Source: Mycolicibacterium porcinum (GTDB lineage Bacteria; Actinomycetota; Actinomycetes; Mycobacteriales; Mycobacteriaceae). From it: 64,000 bases of DNA. This document shows positions 40,411 to 51,657 of the stretch, one piece after another (positions within the stretch are counted from its first letter, which is position 1; each line of letters starts with the position of its first letter). The notes beneath the pieces are model-generated. The model saw only the letters and a list, made by a program, of their open reading frames with translations. It did not search any database and was not told the origin of the DNA. A program made the position numbers and the translations under genes. The stretch lies in the NCBI GenBank assembly GCA_002086835.1, contig MVIG01000010.1:219339-283338 (forward strand), given 5' to 3'.

Positions 40411-40803
40411 CGCCTGCGCGCGGCGCAGTACCTCGCGCGCCTGGTGGGAATGCAGCGCGTCGATCGGGCGCGCGTTGGACACCTGCTCGGTGCGGCCGTC
40501 GGTGGTGATGATCAGCGACTCGTCCGGCGTGAACAACCAGCGCACGATCTCGGTGTCGCGATAGCCGCCGTCACGCAGCACGACCAGCAGTCCGGGCAGG
40601 TGCTTGGTCACATGGCCGTTGTCGTCGAAGAAGATCTTCGGCACCACCAGAACGCGGTCGCGGCGGACGGCGATCAGCTGCCCGTCCCGCAACTGCTGGT
40701 GCACCTTGGTAACCGGGATGCCGAGCAAATCCGACACCGTGGGTAGGTCGTAGACGGCCTCGTCGGGGTCCAACACGTCATCGGCCGCTGGAATGCTGCT
40801 CAC
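40399..40803 (-). CDS. DNA-binding protein of the Rv2175c type (PknL partner)
   Basis: This is a 134-residue protein with an N-terminal winged-HTH-like fold (YDLPTVSDLLGIPVTKVHQQLRDGQL) and a conserved C-terminal half (FTPDESLIITTDG, RPIDALHSHQAREVLRRAQALAY). It is the counterpart of Rv2175c, a DNA-binding substrate of the kinase PknL, whose gene is divergent 36 bp away. The GTG start at 40803 lies 7 bases after a TAGAAT -10 box, so the mRNA is probably leaderless. No Shine-Dalgarno is present. Confidence 0.88.
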   Translation of the reverse strand: MSSIPAADDVLDPDEAVYDLPTVSDLLGIPVTKVHQQLRDGQLIAVRRDRVLVVPKIFFDDNGHVTKHLPGLLVVLRDGGYRDTEIVRWLFTPDESLIITTDGRTEQVSNARPIDALHSHQAREVLRRAQALAY

Positions 40804-40810
40804 CGCATCG

Positions 40811-40816
40811 ATTCTA
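40811..40816 (-). promoter_or_regulatory. -10 box for a leaderless transcript of the Rv2175c-like gene
   Basis: TAGAAT on the minus strand matches TANNNT well. Seven bases separate it from the GTG start codon, so transcription should begin at the start codon. It lies inside the 36-bp divergent gap shared with pknL. Confidence 0.6.
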
Positions 40817-40839
40817 GGACCTCGGCCGCGACTCGTAAC

Positions 40840-43514
<2,675 letters not shown>

Positions 43515-44033
43515 TCAGGGCTGTGTCAGGCCGCGATCACGCGCGGGGGTGAGGTCCATGCCCGTCATCAACTGGAACCGGTGCAGATTGTGCCGAGCGT
43601 CGACCAGTGCGTCGTGCGCCTCCGTCGGTCGCGGTGGCATCCGCGGCGATCCGCGCTCCTCCCAGAACTGGCGCAGCTCGCGGGTGAACCGCGGCATCGC
43701 CGGCGGCAGGTCGGTCATCGGGCCCCACAGCTGGCACAGCACCACGTGGTCGTAGGCACCCACCCAGGCCCACAGCTCGATCGGCTCGTCGCCGTCGATG
43801 TCGAAGAAATCCTCCAGCTCCGACCGGATCTGCCGGCGCGACCGCCACAGCTGTGAGGACGGGGACGGCAGCTTGGGCAGCACGTGCTTGCGCACCCACC
43901 GGCCCGCGCGGTCCGGGTTGAATTCGGTCGAGATCGCGTAGTACTCGCGCCCGTCCTCGGCCGCGACGCCGATCGAGATCAACTCGATGGTGCGACCGTC
44001 GTCGATGAACTCGGTGTCGTAGAAATAGCGCAT
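43515..44033 (-). CDS. 3'-5' exoribonuclease of the Rv2179c family (DEDD fold)
   Basis: The 172-residue protein begins MRYFYDTEFIDDGRTIELISIG. The Asp6/Glu8 pair (DTE) is the first metal-binding motif; YDHVVL and HDALVDARHN supply the other acidic residues and the general-base His. It belongs to the RNase T/oligoribonuclease-like group first described for M. tuberculosis Rv2179c. The exact RNA substrate is not known to me. The ATG shares one base with the stop of the upstream membrane-protein gene (TGATG). Confidence 0.88.
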   Translation of the reverse strand: MRYFYDTEFIDDGRTIELISIGVAAEDGREYYAISTEFNPDRAGRWVRKHVLPKLPSPSSQLWRSRRQIRSELEDFFDIDGDEPIELWAWVGAYDHVVLCQLWGPMTDLPPAMPRFTRELRQFWEERGSPRMPPRPTEAHDALVDARHNLHRFQLMTGMDLTPARDRGLTQP

Positions 44034-44908
44034 CAGGCGATCTGCTCCGTCTTCGTGGCCGGCGACTGCGACGGCGCGGGGGCTGCATGGATCTCGCGGT
44101 CGAGCTGCGCGTCGACAGTGGCGTCATCCGGGAACTTCGGCATACCGGTGATCGCGTCCTGCAGCCAGAGCTTGGCCTGCACGACCGGCCGGCGCAGCCA
44201 GCGCTCCCGCTCCAGGGCGCGGTGCATCTTGCGGGGGCGGCTGGTGTAGCGCCAGCGCGCCCACGGCGCATGCGGCCGCGACAACCGCACCGCGCCGACG
44301 AACAACAACGGCGTTATGAACATGCCCACCAATCCGGTCCAGACCTTGCCTTTGAGCAGCACGACCACCGCCAGCGCCAAGGTCAGCACCGCCACCGCGA
44401 CCACGAGCGCGCGCACCGCAGGCGACTGGTCCTCGCGCCAGATATCGATATCAAAGAATGACAGCGGGTTGAAACCGAGGATCAACAGCCCCGCCACCGC
44501 CACCGCCGCGAACACCGCATCCACCGACGTGCGACCGTCCTCCGCCCAGTACACGTCCGAAAGGTGCAGGATCAGCGCGAACTCGTCGAGCACCAGGGCG
44601 GCCCCGATACCGAAGAACACCGCGGCCACGGTGAACTCCGCCACCCCACCGCTGACCGCCAGCGTCACCATCGTCACGCCCGACACCATCACCAGCACCA
44701 CTCCGATCACCATGTGATGGATGTGCACCGAACCGTGTCCCATGTTTCGGGGCTGCCACCACCTCGGTGGGCGGTCGCTGTCGGCGTTCCGGCGGATGTA
44801 ACGCACCACGATCCGGGTCACGAAGAACGTGAGGATGAACGCCACCAGGCAGCACAGCAAAGGCAGGCGATCAGGCGCGAGGAAATCGAGGTGGACGGTC
44901 GCGTGCAC
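44033..44908 (-). CDS. Polytopic membrane protein of unknown function (Rv2180c-like)
   Basis: This is a 291-residue protein with about seven TM helices. It contains a HxHH cluster, SVHIHHMVIG, near residue 65 and an ILHLSDVYWAEDGR segment after the fourth helix. The C-terminus is cytoplasmic, with basic RPRKMHRALERERW. I do not recognise an enzymatic family; the histidine cluster next to a membrane helix could bind metal. The GTG start at 44908 follows a TAAGTT -10-like box by 8 bases. It is coupled to the exoribonuclease and probably aroG downstream. Confidence 0.82.
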   Translation of the reverse strand: MHATVHLDFLAPDRLPLLCCLVAFILTFFVTRIVVRYIRRNADSDRPPRWWQPRNMGHGSVHIHHMVIGVVLVMVSGVTMVTLAVSGGVAEFTVAAVFFGIGAALVLDEFALILHLSDVYWAEDGRTSVDAVFAAVAVAGLLILGFNPLSFFDIDIWREDQSPAVRALVVAVAVLTLALAVVVLLKGKVWTGLVGMFITPLLFVGAVRLSRPHAPWARWRYTSRPRKMHRALERERWLRRPVVQAKLWLQDAITGMPKFPDDATVDAQLDREIHAAPAPSQSPATKTEQIA

Positions 44909-44916
44909 GCCCAAAG

Positions 44917-44922
44917 AACTTA
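44917..44922 (-). promoter_or_regulatory. Putative -10 box of the membrane protein-RNase-aroG unit
   Basis: TAAGTT on the minus strand fits TANNNT and ends 8 bases before the GTG start, so the transcript would be leaderless or nearly so. The divergent mannosyltransferase promoter is 55 bp away. Confidence 0.38.
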
Positions 44923-44976
44923 CGCCGACCTGCGCGCGTCGCGAGTGCGGATGCGCCGTCCTCGGGCTACCCCCGA

Positions 44977-44982
44977 TAGTCT
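44977..44982 (+). promoter_or_regulatory. Putative -10 box for a near-leaderless mannosyltransferase mRNA
   Basis: TAGTCT fits TANNNT and lies 9 bases before the ATG at 44992. A transcription start 7 bases on would leave a leader of only 2-3 bases. No Shine-Dalgarno is visible. Confidence 0.45.
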
Positions 44983-44991
44983 GTTGAGAAC

Positions 44992-46305
44992 ATGAGTAAG
45001 CGGCAGTCGCCCGGCGCAGCTGGTTGGGCACCGACGATCGGGTGGCGGCTTTTTCAGTTGCTCACAGTGGCCGGGCTGATCCTGGTCGGCTGGAGGCTAC
45101 TGGGCCACGTGCCCTATCGCATCGACATCGACGTGTACCGGATGGGCGGACGGGCCTGGTTGGACAACCAACCGCTGTACGCAGACGGCGCCATCTTCCA
45201 CACCCAGGGCGGCCTCGATCTCCCGTTCACGTACCCACCCCTGGCGGCGATCATGTTCGCGCCGTTCGCCTGGCTCTCGCTGCCCGCGGCCAGTGTGGCG
45301 ATCACCGCCACCACGCTGGTGCTGCTGATCATCTCGATGCTCATGGTGCTGACCCGGCTGAACATCTGGCCGGAAACGACGATCACCGCGGAGCCGGCCT
45401 GGCTGCGGCGCTGCTGGCTGGCAACCGCGCTCGTGGTGCCCGCGGTCATCTGGCTGGAACCGATCCGGTCGAACTTCGAGTTCGGCCAGATCAACGTGGT
45501 GCTGATGACACTGGTGGTCGCCGACTGCGTGCCGCGCCGGACGCCCTGGCCCCGCGGCGTGCTGCTGGGCCTGGCGATCGCGCTCAAACTCACGCCCGCG
45601 GTGTTCGTCCTGTATTTCCTGCTGCGCCGCGACGTCCACACCCTGCTCCGGACCGGTGCCGCCGCCGTGCTGGCGACCGTGGCCGGATTCGTGCTGGCGT
45701 GGACGGACTCGATCGAGTACTGGACCGAGACGGTGCGCAATACCGACCGGATCGGTACCGCCACCCTCAACACGAACCAGAACATCGCGGGCACGCTGGC
45801 AAGGTTCGGCCTGTCCGAGGGTCCGCGGTTCGTGTTGTGGGTGCTCGCCTGCTTCGCGGTGTTGGCGCTGACGGTGTGGGCGGCGCGGCGTGTTCTACGT
45901 TCCGGCACCGACGAGGCCCCGGTGGTCGCGCTGATCTGCGTGGCGATGTTCGGCCTGGTGGTGTCGCCCGTGTCGTGGTCACACCACTGGGTGTGGTCGC
46001 TGCCCACCCTGGTGGTGACCGGTGTGCTGGCCTACCGGATGCGCCAGACCTACCGGGCCTCGCTGTATCTGGCCGCGGTCACCGTGATCGGGCTCGCCCT
46101 GATGGTGTGGACGCCCATCACGCTGTTGACACCGCACCACGAAACCGCCGCGCCGGTGCTTCGGCAGCTGGCCGCCGATTCCTACCTGTGGTGGGCGCTC
46201 GCGGTCATCGTCGTGATCGGCGCCGTGTCCACCGCCACGGCGGGCAGGACGGTGGCGGTAGCCCACACCCCGCTGGCTCGTCTGAGCGGCGGCGAGACGG
46301 CCTAA
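44992..46305 (+). CDS. GT87-type alpha-(1->2)-mannosyltransferase of lipomannan/lipoarabinomannan synthesis (Rv2181-like)
   Basis: This is a 437-residue membrane glycosyltransferase with about ten TM helices (DUF2029/GT87). The first outer loop has the conserved [12 protein letters not shown] and FTYPPLAAI segments. Later motifs are [16 protein letters not shown] and [11 protein letters not shown]. In M. tuberculosis the protein at this position (Rv2181) adds alpha-1,2-mannose branches or caps to LM/LAM using decaprenyl-phosphomannose outside the membrane. The end overlaps the convergent acyltransferase gene by 4 bp. Confidence 0.9.
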   Translation: MSKRQSPGAAGWAPTIGWRLFQLLTVAGLILVGWRLLGHVPYRIDIDVYRMGGRAWLDNQPLYADGAIFHTQGGLDLPFTYPPLAAIMFAPFAWLSLPAASVAITATTLVLLIISMLMVLTRLNIWPETTITAEPAWLRRCWLATALVVPAVIWLEPIRSNFEFGQINVVLMTLVVADCVPRRTPWPRGVLLGLAIALKLTPAVFVLYFLLRRDVHTLLRTGAAAVLATVAGFVLAWTDSIEYWTETVRNTDRIGTATLNTNQNIAGTLARFGLSEGPRFVLWVLACFAVLALTVWAARRVLRSGTDEAPVVALICVAMFGLVVSPVSWSHHWVWSLPTLVVTGVLAYRMRQTYRASLYLAAVTVIGLALMVWTPITLLTPHHETAAPVLRQLAADSYLWWALAVIVVIGAVSTATAGRTVAVAHTPLARLSGGETA

Positions 46306-47045
46306 CCCGCAGCGGCGTGCGGCAGCCGCGACGCCGGCTTGCTCGCATCGACCGGCTGGCCGTTGGTCTGCTGCGCGGTCTCCTTGACGGCGGCCGCGTA
46401 GATGTCGACGTACTCCTGGCCGGACAGGTCCATCAGGTCGTACATCACCTCATCGATCACGGCGCGCTCGATGAACCGGTTGCCGGCCAGGCCGTCGAAC
46501 CGGCTGAAATCCATGGGCTTGCCGAACCTCACCTCGACCCGGCCGAACCGCAGTCCCTTCGATCCCGGCGGATTGACCACATCGGTGCCCACCATCGCCA
46601 CCGGGATCACCGGCACACCGGTCTCCAGGGCCAAGCGGGCCAGGCCGGTCTTGCCCTTGTAGAGGCGGCCGTCGGGCGAGCGCGTGCCCTCGGGATACAT
46701 CCCCAGCAGCTTGCCCTCGCCCAGAATGCGCTTGGCGGTGGTCAGCGCTGCCTGCGCCGAATCGGCATCGGTGCGGTCGATCGGCACCTGGCCGACGACG
46801 GTGTAGAACCACGCCAGGAACCGGCCCTTGATCCCGGTGCCGGTGAAGTACTCCTGCTTGGCCAGGAACGTGATGCGCCTGCTGACCACAAGCGGCAGAT
46901 AGAAACTGTCCATCACCGCCAGGTGATTACTGGCCAGGATGGCCGGGCCGTTGGTCGGAACATGTTCCAGCCCACTGATTTTGGGCCGACCGAGAACGGC
47001 CAGCAAGGGGCCCAACAGGACGTACTTGAACAGCCAATACCACAT
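46302..47045 (-). CDS. 1-acylglycerol-3-phosphate O-acyltransferase (PlsC family)
   Basis: This is a 247-residue PlsC/LPLAT enzyme. An N-terminal hydrophobic segment ([19 protein letters not shown]) anchors it. The catalytic SNHLAVMDS is an H-x4-D motif (NHLAVMD), the substrate-binding motif is [19 protein letters not shown], and [12 protein letters not shown] follows. It likely makes phosphatidate or acylates a related glycerophospholipid or PIM precursor. The ATG at 47045 has GGAGGG seven bases upstream. It is 107 bp downstream of the ATPase module and may be transcribed with it. Confidence 0.9.
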   Translation of the reverse strand: MWYWLFKYVLLGPLLAVLGRPKISGLEHVPTNGPAILASNHLAVMDSFYLPLVVSRRITFLAKQEYFTGTGIKGRFLAWFYTVVGQVPIDRTDADSAQAALTTAKRILGEGKLLGMYPEGTRSPDGRLYKGKTGLARLALETGVPVIPVAMVGTDVVNPPGSKGLRFGRVEVRFGKPMDFSRFDGLAGNRFIERAVIDEVMYDLMDLSGQEYVDIYAAAVKETAQQTNGQPVDASKPASRLPHAAAG

Positions 47046-47152
47046 GGACCCTCCACCTTGTGCGCACCGCGCAATGCTCTGCGACAACTGTACCCAGGCC
47101 ATGTTGTGGCTACCACAGCAAGCCCTGGATGCCTGCTGTGTCTCAGCGACGT

Positions 47153-47575
47153 TCAGTCCTCTACGGTCACCGGGATGTGCTGGTAGCGACCGGGAGGCGG
47201 CGGGGGTGGGTAATCGTCGGGCGGTGGCGCGTCAGGACCGCCGTCAGGCGGCGGGCTACCTCCGCCGGGGCCGTTATCCGGCCCGGGCCCATCCCCTGCC
47301 GATCCGTCGGTCCCATCATCGAGGAGCGCACGGATCACCGTGAGCAGGGCGACGCTGTGCTCGCCGATCACCGACAGCAGCGGATGCTGCTCACCGTTGA
47401 TCACCGCGGCCAGCGCACACACGGGGCACCACACCTGCTGGCACTTGCCCGGAGCGTCGTCGGCCGATGCCGCGAAATTGGCCGCGGCCAACCGCACCGC
47501 CGGATCCAGCCGGTCGAGAATTTCCTGCGCCAGTTGACGCAGCTCCGAACCCAGCTCGGGATGAGACCCCGTCAT
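47153..47575 (-). CDS. Small Cys- and Pro-rich protein coupled to the Get3-like ATPase (Rv2183c-like)
   Basis: The 140-residue protein has a helical N-terminal half (residues ~1-95) with a three-cysteine cluster KCQQVWCPVC (C-x4-C-x2-C), followed by a helix HPLLSVIGEHSVALLTVIRALL. The C-terminal ~45 residues are Gly/Pro/Asp-rich (PPPDDYPPPPPPGRYQHIP). No family is recognised. The ATG at 47575 overlaps the ATPase stop by 4 bases (ATGA), so the two proteins are made together. A metal- or redox-linked partner of the ATPase is inference. Confidence 0.8.
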   Translation of the reverse strand: MTGSHPELGSELRQLAQEILDRLDPAVRLAAANFAASADDAPGKCQQVWCPVCALAAVINGEQHPLLSVIGEHSVALLTVIRALLDDGTDGSAGDGPGPDNGPGGGSPPPDGGPDAPPPDDYPPPPPPGRYQHIPVTVED

Positions 47576-48843
47576 GCCGGCCACACCTCCGGATTCGGAC
47601 GAAAACGCACCGTCAGCTCGCTACCCCGCAATTGCGCATCCGTCACGATGCACCGACGCAGGACAGAGGCCAACCGCACCCGGCGTCGCATGCCCGCGAC
47701 GCCGATGATCAAGTCGTCATCGACGCGTCCCAGCGTGAGGCCGGCCGAATCGATCTGCGGCAACTCTAGCCGCAACCGGTACACCGCATCGAGTCCAGTT
47801 CCCGACTCCCGGTCGACGACGGGCCGCAACGGCCCCGGCGGCGGCGACCCGTCGCGCCGTCGTGCACTGTCGATCAGCTCCCCCAGCGCCTTGGGGCCGA
47901 TCGGCTCCCCCGGCACATGGGGCACGAGCACCAGCTGCACATCACCGATGGTGGAATCGAGCTCGTCGAGCACCGACTGCTGCTCGGCGATGCGCTCGGT
48001 GTACCAATCGAACGCCGGATGGGCCGGAAGGTTCTGATACTCGAACGAATCATCCTGCACCAAAATCTGATTGACGATGATCTCGCTGACCTCGACCCCC
48101 ATCAGGGCCAGCGACCCCAACGTCCGCGAGGCTTCGGCCGCCACCACCCGTTCGGGAGTCAGCACCAGATGGGCGCTCACCCTGGACCCGTCGGTGAGCA
48201 ACGCCCCCAGTCTGCGGATGCCGGCATCCACGCGTTCGATCAGGGCGACGACGGCCGCGCTGACCGCATCCGTGCTCGACAGCCGGCGGTGCCGTGGCCA
48301 GGCGCGCTCCAGATACAGGCCGAAGGTCTCCGGCAGCGTGAGCATCCGCAACGCATCGGCGGTCGAGGCGCAGTCCACCACCACGTGATCCCAACACCCG
48401 GAATCGGCGAGCTCCCCCACCTCGTGCAGCCCGAGCACCTCCTGGATTCCCGGGAGCGCCGAAAGTTCTTCGGGGGCAACGTCTCCCAGATCAGATTCCG
48501 GGAAGCGCGCCGCCAGCGGGCCGGCCGTCTCGACCCAGCGCGCACCCAGAAGGGCCAGCGTGTCGAGCGCGAGGGCATCCAGCACCCCACCCGCATCGGT
48601 CAATCCGGAGTCCAGATCGCTGAGCACCCGCGTGGGCGCACGTTGACCCGTTGGGGCGAGCGCGATCCCGAGTACATCACCCGTCGAGTGCGCCTGATCG
48701 GTGGACACGATCAGCACCCGCCGGCCGGCCGCGGCATCACGGACCGCGGTGGCTGTCGCCAGCGTCGACTTACCTACCCCGCCTTTGCCGACGAACAGGC
48801 TGATCTTCGCAGGGGAAGGTGTTGTACCGTCCGGCGAAGTCAC
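47572..48843 (-). CDS. ArsA/Get3-family ATPase (Rv2184c-like)
   Basis: This is a 423-residue SIMIBI ATPase. The deviant Walker A GKGGVGKST lies at residues 19-27. The family's STDQAHSTGDVLG (switch I region) and a VVDCASTADALRMLTLPETF segment (switch II, A-helix) follow. It lacks the Get3 CxxC and arsenite-binding cysteines in the regions I can read, so arsenite transport is unlikely. The C-terminal ~100 residues look like a small-heat-shock-like or ArsA-HSP20-type beta domain (ELPQIDSAGLTLGRVDDDLIIG). The GTG start overlaps the SRPBCC gene's stop by 4 bases. Client or cargo is unknown. Confidence 0.85.
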   Translation of the reverse strand: MTSPDGTTPSPAKISLFVGKGGVGKSTLATATAVRDAAAGRRVLIVSTDQAHSTGDVLGIALAPTGQRAPTRVLSDLDSGLTDAGGVLDALALDTLALLGARWVETAGPLAARFPESDLGDVAPEELSALPGIQEVLGLHEVGELADSGCWDHVVVDCASTADALRMLTLPETFGLYLERAWPRHRRLSSTDAVSAAVVALIERVDAGIRRLGALLTDGSRVSAHLVLTPERVVAAEASRTLGSLALMGVEVSEIIVNQILVQDDSFEYQNLPAHPAFDWYTERIAEQQSVLDELDSTIGDVQLVLVPHVPGEPIGPKALGELIDSARRRDGSPPPGPLRPVVDRESGTGLDAVYRLRLELPQIDSAGLTLGRVDDDLIIGVAGMRRRVRLASVLRRCIVTDAQLRGSELTVRFRPNPEVWPA

Positions 48844-49277
48844 TCAGCCTCTGCTCGTTTCTTGAGGTCTTTGAGCGCCGTGTCAGTGAGCCGTCGCTCA
48901 GCCTTGCGCTTCAGCAGACCGATCATCGGGATCATCAGATCGACCGACAGCTCATAGGTGACCTCGGTGCCAGATCCCTTGGGCGCCAAGCGATATGTCC
49001 CCTCCAGCGACCGCAACAGAGAACTGGACACCAGCGACCAGGTCACCGAGGTGCGATCGGCAGGCCACTGGTAGGCCAGCACCATGGTGTCCTTGAGCAC
49101 CGCGGCGTCGAGCACCAGCCTGGCGGTCTTAGGGTTGCCCTGCGCGTCGGTCTCGAGGACCTCGGCTTCCTTGTATTCGGCGACCCACTGTGGATACGAG
49201 CCGATATCGGCGATGACATCCATCACCGCCACCGGATCGGCGTCGATGTAGATGGTCTGTGTCGTCTTGTCGGCCAC
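48840..49277 (-). CDS. SRPBCC/START-like polyketide cyclase family protein (TB16.3-like)
   Basis: This is a 145-residue single-domain SRPBCC protein beginning VADKTTQTIYIDADP and ending in a helix KRKAERRLTDTALKDLKKRAEAE. The fold binds hydrophobic ligands in a central cavity; the natural ligand is unknown. The second of two GTG codons (49277) is chosen since AGAAGG stands 8 bases before it, whereas the first (49283) has only 2 bases; it also matches the MADKTTQT start I recall for the M. tuberculosis homologue. It is first in a coupled SRPBCC-ATPase-Cys protein series. Confidence 0.9.
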   Translation of the reverse strand: MADKTTQTIYIDADPVAVMDVIADIGSYPQWVAEYKEAEVLETDAQGNPKTARLVLDAAVLKDTMVLAYQWPADRTSVTWSLVSSSLLRSLEGTYRLAPKGSGTEVTYELSVDLMIPMIGLLKRKAERRLTDTALKDLKKRAEAE

Positions 49278-49355
49278 CGCCACACCCTTCTCCCCACCCC
49301 ACGGGGCTGCCCTGGCTCTCGGGAGAGAAATCTACCCTCCCGTCGAGGTACCCGG

Positions 49356-49745
49356 TCAGGCCAGGCGGGACACTCCGACCGGGCGAGCGGACTCCAACCG
49401 CTGCTTGATCCCGAACGCCATCACCTTGCCCGCCACACGGCGTTGGTGGTTCATCTTTGCCAGATCCATCTCGGCCAACTGCTTGGCCGTGGCGCCGGAC
49501 GGTTCGGCATGCAGGAAGTAATGCAGCACGACGCCGTCCATCACCTCCTCCAGCCAGACCTCCATCGTGCCGGTCAGCGCACCGGTCACGTTCCAGCGGT
49601 GGCCCTTCTCGGCCCGGTCCTCGACGACCTTGAGCACCAGGTCGGGCCACCACCGCCGCCAGCTGGCGGGATCGGCGACCGCGGCGCCCACGGCGGCCGG
49701 ATCGGCGCAGACGAACGTCTCGTCGGCGATCTGAATGCTGTTCAT
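49356..49745 (-). CDS. Second SRPBCC-like protein (Rv2186c-like)
   Basis: This is a 129-residue protein. The N-terminus MNSIQIADETFVCADPAAVGAAVADPASWRRWWPDL has the SRPBCC opening strand and helices, with a Trp-rich segment. HRWNVTGALTGTMEVWLEEV and VLHYFLHAEPSG are its beta strands. It is shorter and divergent from the neighbouring SRPBCC protein but likely has the same fold. It is 78 bp upstream of the other gene on the same strand and divergent from fadD15. Confidence 0.8.
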   Translation of the reverse strand: MNSIQIADETFVCADPAAVGAAVADPASWRRWWPDLVLKVVEDRAEKGHRWNVTGALTGTMEVWLEEVMDGVVLHYFLHAEPSGATAKQLAEMDLAKMNHQRRVAGKVMAFGIKQRLESARPVGVSRLA

Positions 49746-49793
49746 CGCGGACTAGCTTCACATATGCCTGATCATCTGCCTACCGCGGCCGAC

Positions 49794-49799
49794 TAGGCT
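49794..49799 (+). promoter_or_regulatory. Putative -10 box of the fadD15 promoter
   Basis: TAGGCT fits the SigA -10 pattern and stands 39 bases before the GTG start, leaving room for a ~33-base leader with GGAGGG. A second divergent promoter for the SRPBCC genes should lie in the same 93-bp gap. Confidence 0.4.
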
Positions 49800-49838
49800 G
49801 ACGCGCAAAGCCGGTATACAAGCCTGGAGGGCAAGATC

Positions 49839-51647
49839 GTGCGTGAGTCAGTGCGGGAATACAGCGTGCCCGCGTCGTTTACCGTCGACGAGCACGACAG
49901 CATCGTCGGTTCGGTATCCGCGCACGCGGCCGACAGCCCCGATCACGTCATCTTCCGGCGCCTGGTCGACGGCGCCTGGACCGACGTGACCTGCGCCGAA
50001 GCGGCCGACCAGATCCGCTCGGTCGCGCTGGGCCTGATCGCCGAGGGCATCCAGCCCGGCGATCGCGTGGCGATCCTGTCGGCCACCCGCTACGAGTGGC
50101 CGATCATCGACTTCGCGATCCTGTCGGTCGGCGCCGTGACCGTGCCGATCTACGAGACCTCCTCGGCCGAGCAGGTCCGGTTCGTGCTCGACAACTCCGC
50201 GGCCAAGATCGTCTTCGCCGAGACCGACGGGCACGCCGAGACGGTCGAACAGCTCCGCGGCCAGCTGCCCGAGCTGCGGAAGGTGCTGCGGATCGACGGC
50301 ACCGGAACACCCGCACTGGAGGCCATGGCCGAGGCCGGAAAATCGGCCGACGCCGCCGAGCTGGACAAGCGGCTGGCCGGCATCCGGTCGGCCGATCCGG
50401 CCACCCTCATCTACACCTCGGGAACCACCGGCCAGCCCAAGGGCTGCCAGCTGACCCACTCGAACCTGCTCTACGAGATCCGAGGCGCCAAGGCCTGCTT
50501 CCCCACCGAGCTGGCCCCGGGTGAACGGATGCTGGTGTTCCTGCCGCTGGCCCATGTGCTGGCGCGGGCCATCACCATCGCGGCCTTCACCAACAAGGTG
50601 ACGCTCGGCTTCACCAGCGACATCAAGAACCTGGTCCCGACCTTCGGCATCTTCAAGCCCACGCTGGTGGTCTCGGTGCCCCGTGTGTTCGAGAAGGTCT
50701 ACAACACCGCCGAGCAGAACGCCCGCAACGACGGCAAGGGCAAGATCTTCGCGACCGCCGCCGACACCGCGATCGAGTGGAGTAAAGCCCAGGACACCGG
50801 TGGTGCCGGCCTGTTGCTGCGCGCCAAGCACGCGCTGTTCGACAAGCTGGTCTACGGCAAGCTGCGGGCAGCCCTCGGCGGGGAATGCCGGGCGGCGATC
50901 TCCGGCGGCGCACCGCTGGGCGCGCGGCTGGGCCACTTCTATCGCGGTGTGGGACTGAGCATCTACGAGGGCTACGGCCTCACCGAGACCAGCGCGGCCA
51001 TCACCGTCAACCGGGTCAACGACCTGAAGGTCGGCTCGGTCGGCAAGCTGATGCCCGGCAACAGCATGCGCATCGCCGAAGACGGCGAGTTGCTGGTCAA
51101 GGGCGGCGTGGTGTTCAGCGGCTACTGGGGCAATGAAGCCGAGACCAACGCGGTGTTCACCGACGGCTGGTTCCACACCGGCGATCTGGGTGCCATCGAC
51201 GACGACGGCTTCCTGACCATCGTCGGGCGCAAGAAGGAGATCATCGTCACCGCCGGCGGCAAGAATGTCGCACCGGCGCTGCTCGAGGACCGGCTGCGGG
51301 CCCACCCGCTGATCAGCCAGGCGATGGCCGTCGGCGATCAGCAGCCGTTCATCGCCGCGCTCATCACCATCGACCCGGAAGCGTTCCCGGGCTGGAAGCA
51401 GCGCAACGGGAAGGACCCCGCCGCCTCGGTGGGCGACCTGGCCGACGACCCGGACCTGCTCGCCGAGATCGACCTGGCGGTCAAGGAAGCCAACCAGGCG
51501 GTGTCGCACGCCGAGTCGATCCGCAAGTTCCGGATCCTGCCTGTCGATTTCACCGAGGACACCGGTGAGCTGACCCCGACGCTGAAGGTCAAGCGCAAGG
51601 TGGTGGCCGAGAAGTTCGCCACCGACATCGCCGCGCTCTACGGCTGA
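49839..51647 (+). CDS. fadD15: Long-chain fatty-acid-CoA ligase FadD15
   Basis: This is a 602-residue ANL-superfamily enzyme. The P-loop-like [11 protein letters not shown], the [10 protein letters not shown] segment, the acceptor motif [13 protein letters not shown], the [23 protein letters not shown] hinge and the catalytic Lys region [10 protein letters not shown] are all present. This long-chain acyl-CoA synthetase subgroup includes M. tuberculosis FadD15 (Rv2187), which sits beside pimB in the same order. It activates fatty acids with ATP and CoA at the membrane. The GTG start has GGAGGGCAAG upstream. It converges on pimB with 10 bp between them. Confidence 0.94.
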   Translation: MRESVREYSVPASFTVDEHDSIVGSVSAHAADSPDHVIFRRLVDGAWTDVTCAEAADQIRSVALGLIAEGIQPGDRVAILSATRYEWPIIDFAILSVGAVTVPIYETSSAEQVRFVLDNSAAKIVFAETDGHAETVEQLRGQLPELRKVLRIDGTGTPALEAMAEAGKSADAAELDKRLAGIRSADPATLIYTSGTTGQPKGCQLTHSNLLYEIRGAKACFPTELAPGERMLVFLPLAHVLARAITIAAFTNKVTLGFTSDIKNLVPTFGIFKPTLVVSVPRVFEKVYNTAEQNARNDGKGKIFATAADTAIEWSKAQDTGGAGLLLRAKHALFDKLVYGKLRAALGGECRAAISGGAPLGARLGHFYRGVGLSIYEGYGLTETSAAITVNRVNDLKVGSVGKLMPGNSMRIAEDGELLVKGGVVFSGYWGNEAETNAVFTDGWFHTGDLGAIDDDGFLTIVGRKKEIIVTAGGKNVAPALLEDRLRAHPLISQAMAVGDQQPFIAALITIDPEAFPGWKQRNGKDPAASVGDLADDPDLLAEIDLAVKEANQAVSHAESIRKFRILPVDFTEDTGELTPTLKVKRKVVAEKFATDIAALYG

Positions 51648-51657
51648 TCCCGCGGGC

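Noticed and set aside
45024-47186. 720-codon plus-strand frame across the mannosyltransferase and acyltransferase
   Set aside because: It is an out-of-frame shadow of the GT87 gene and then antisense of the acyltransferase; Arg/Gly/Asp-rich with no domain.
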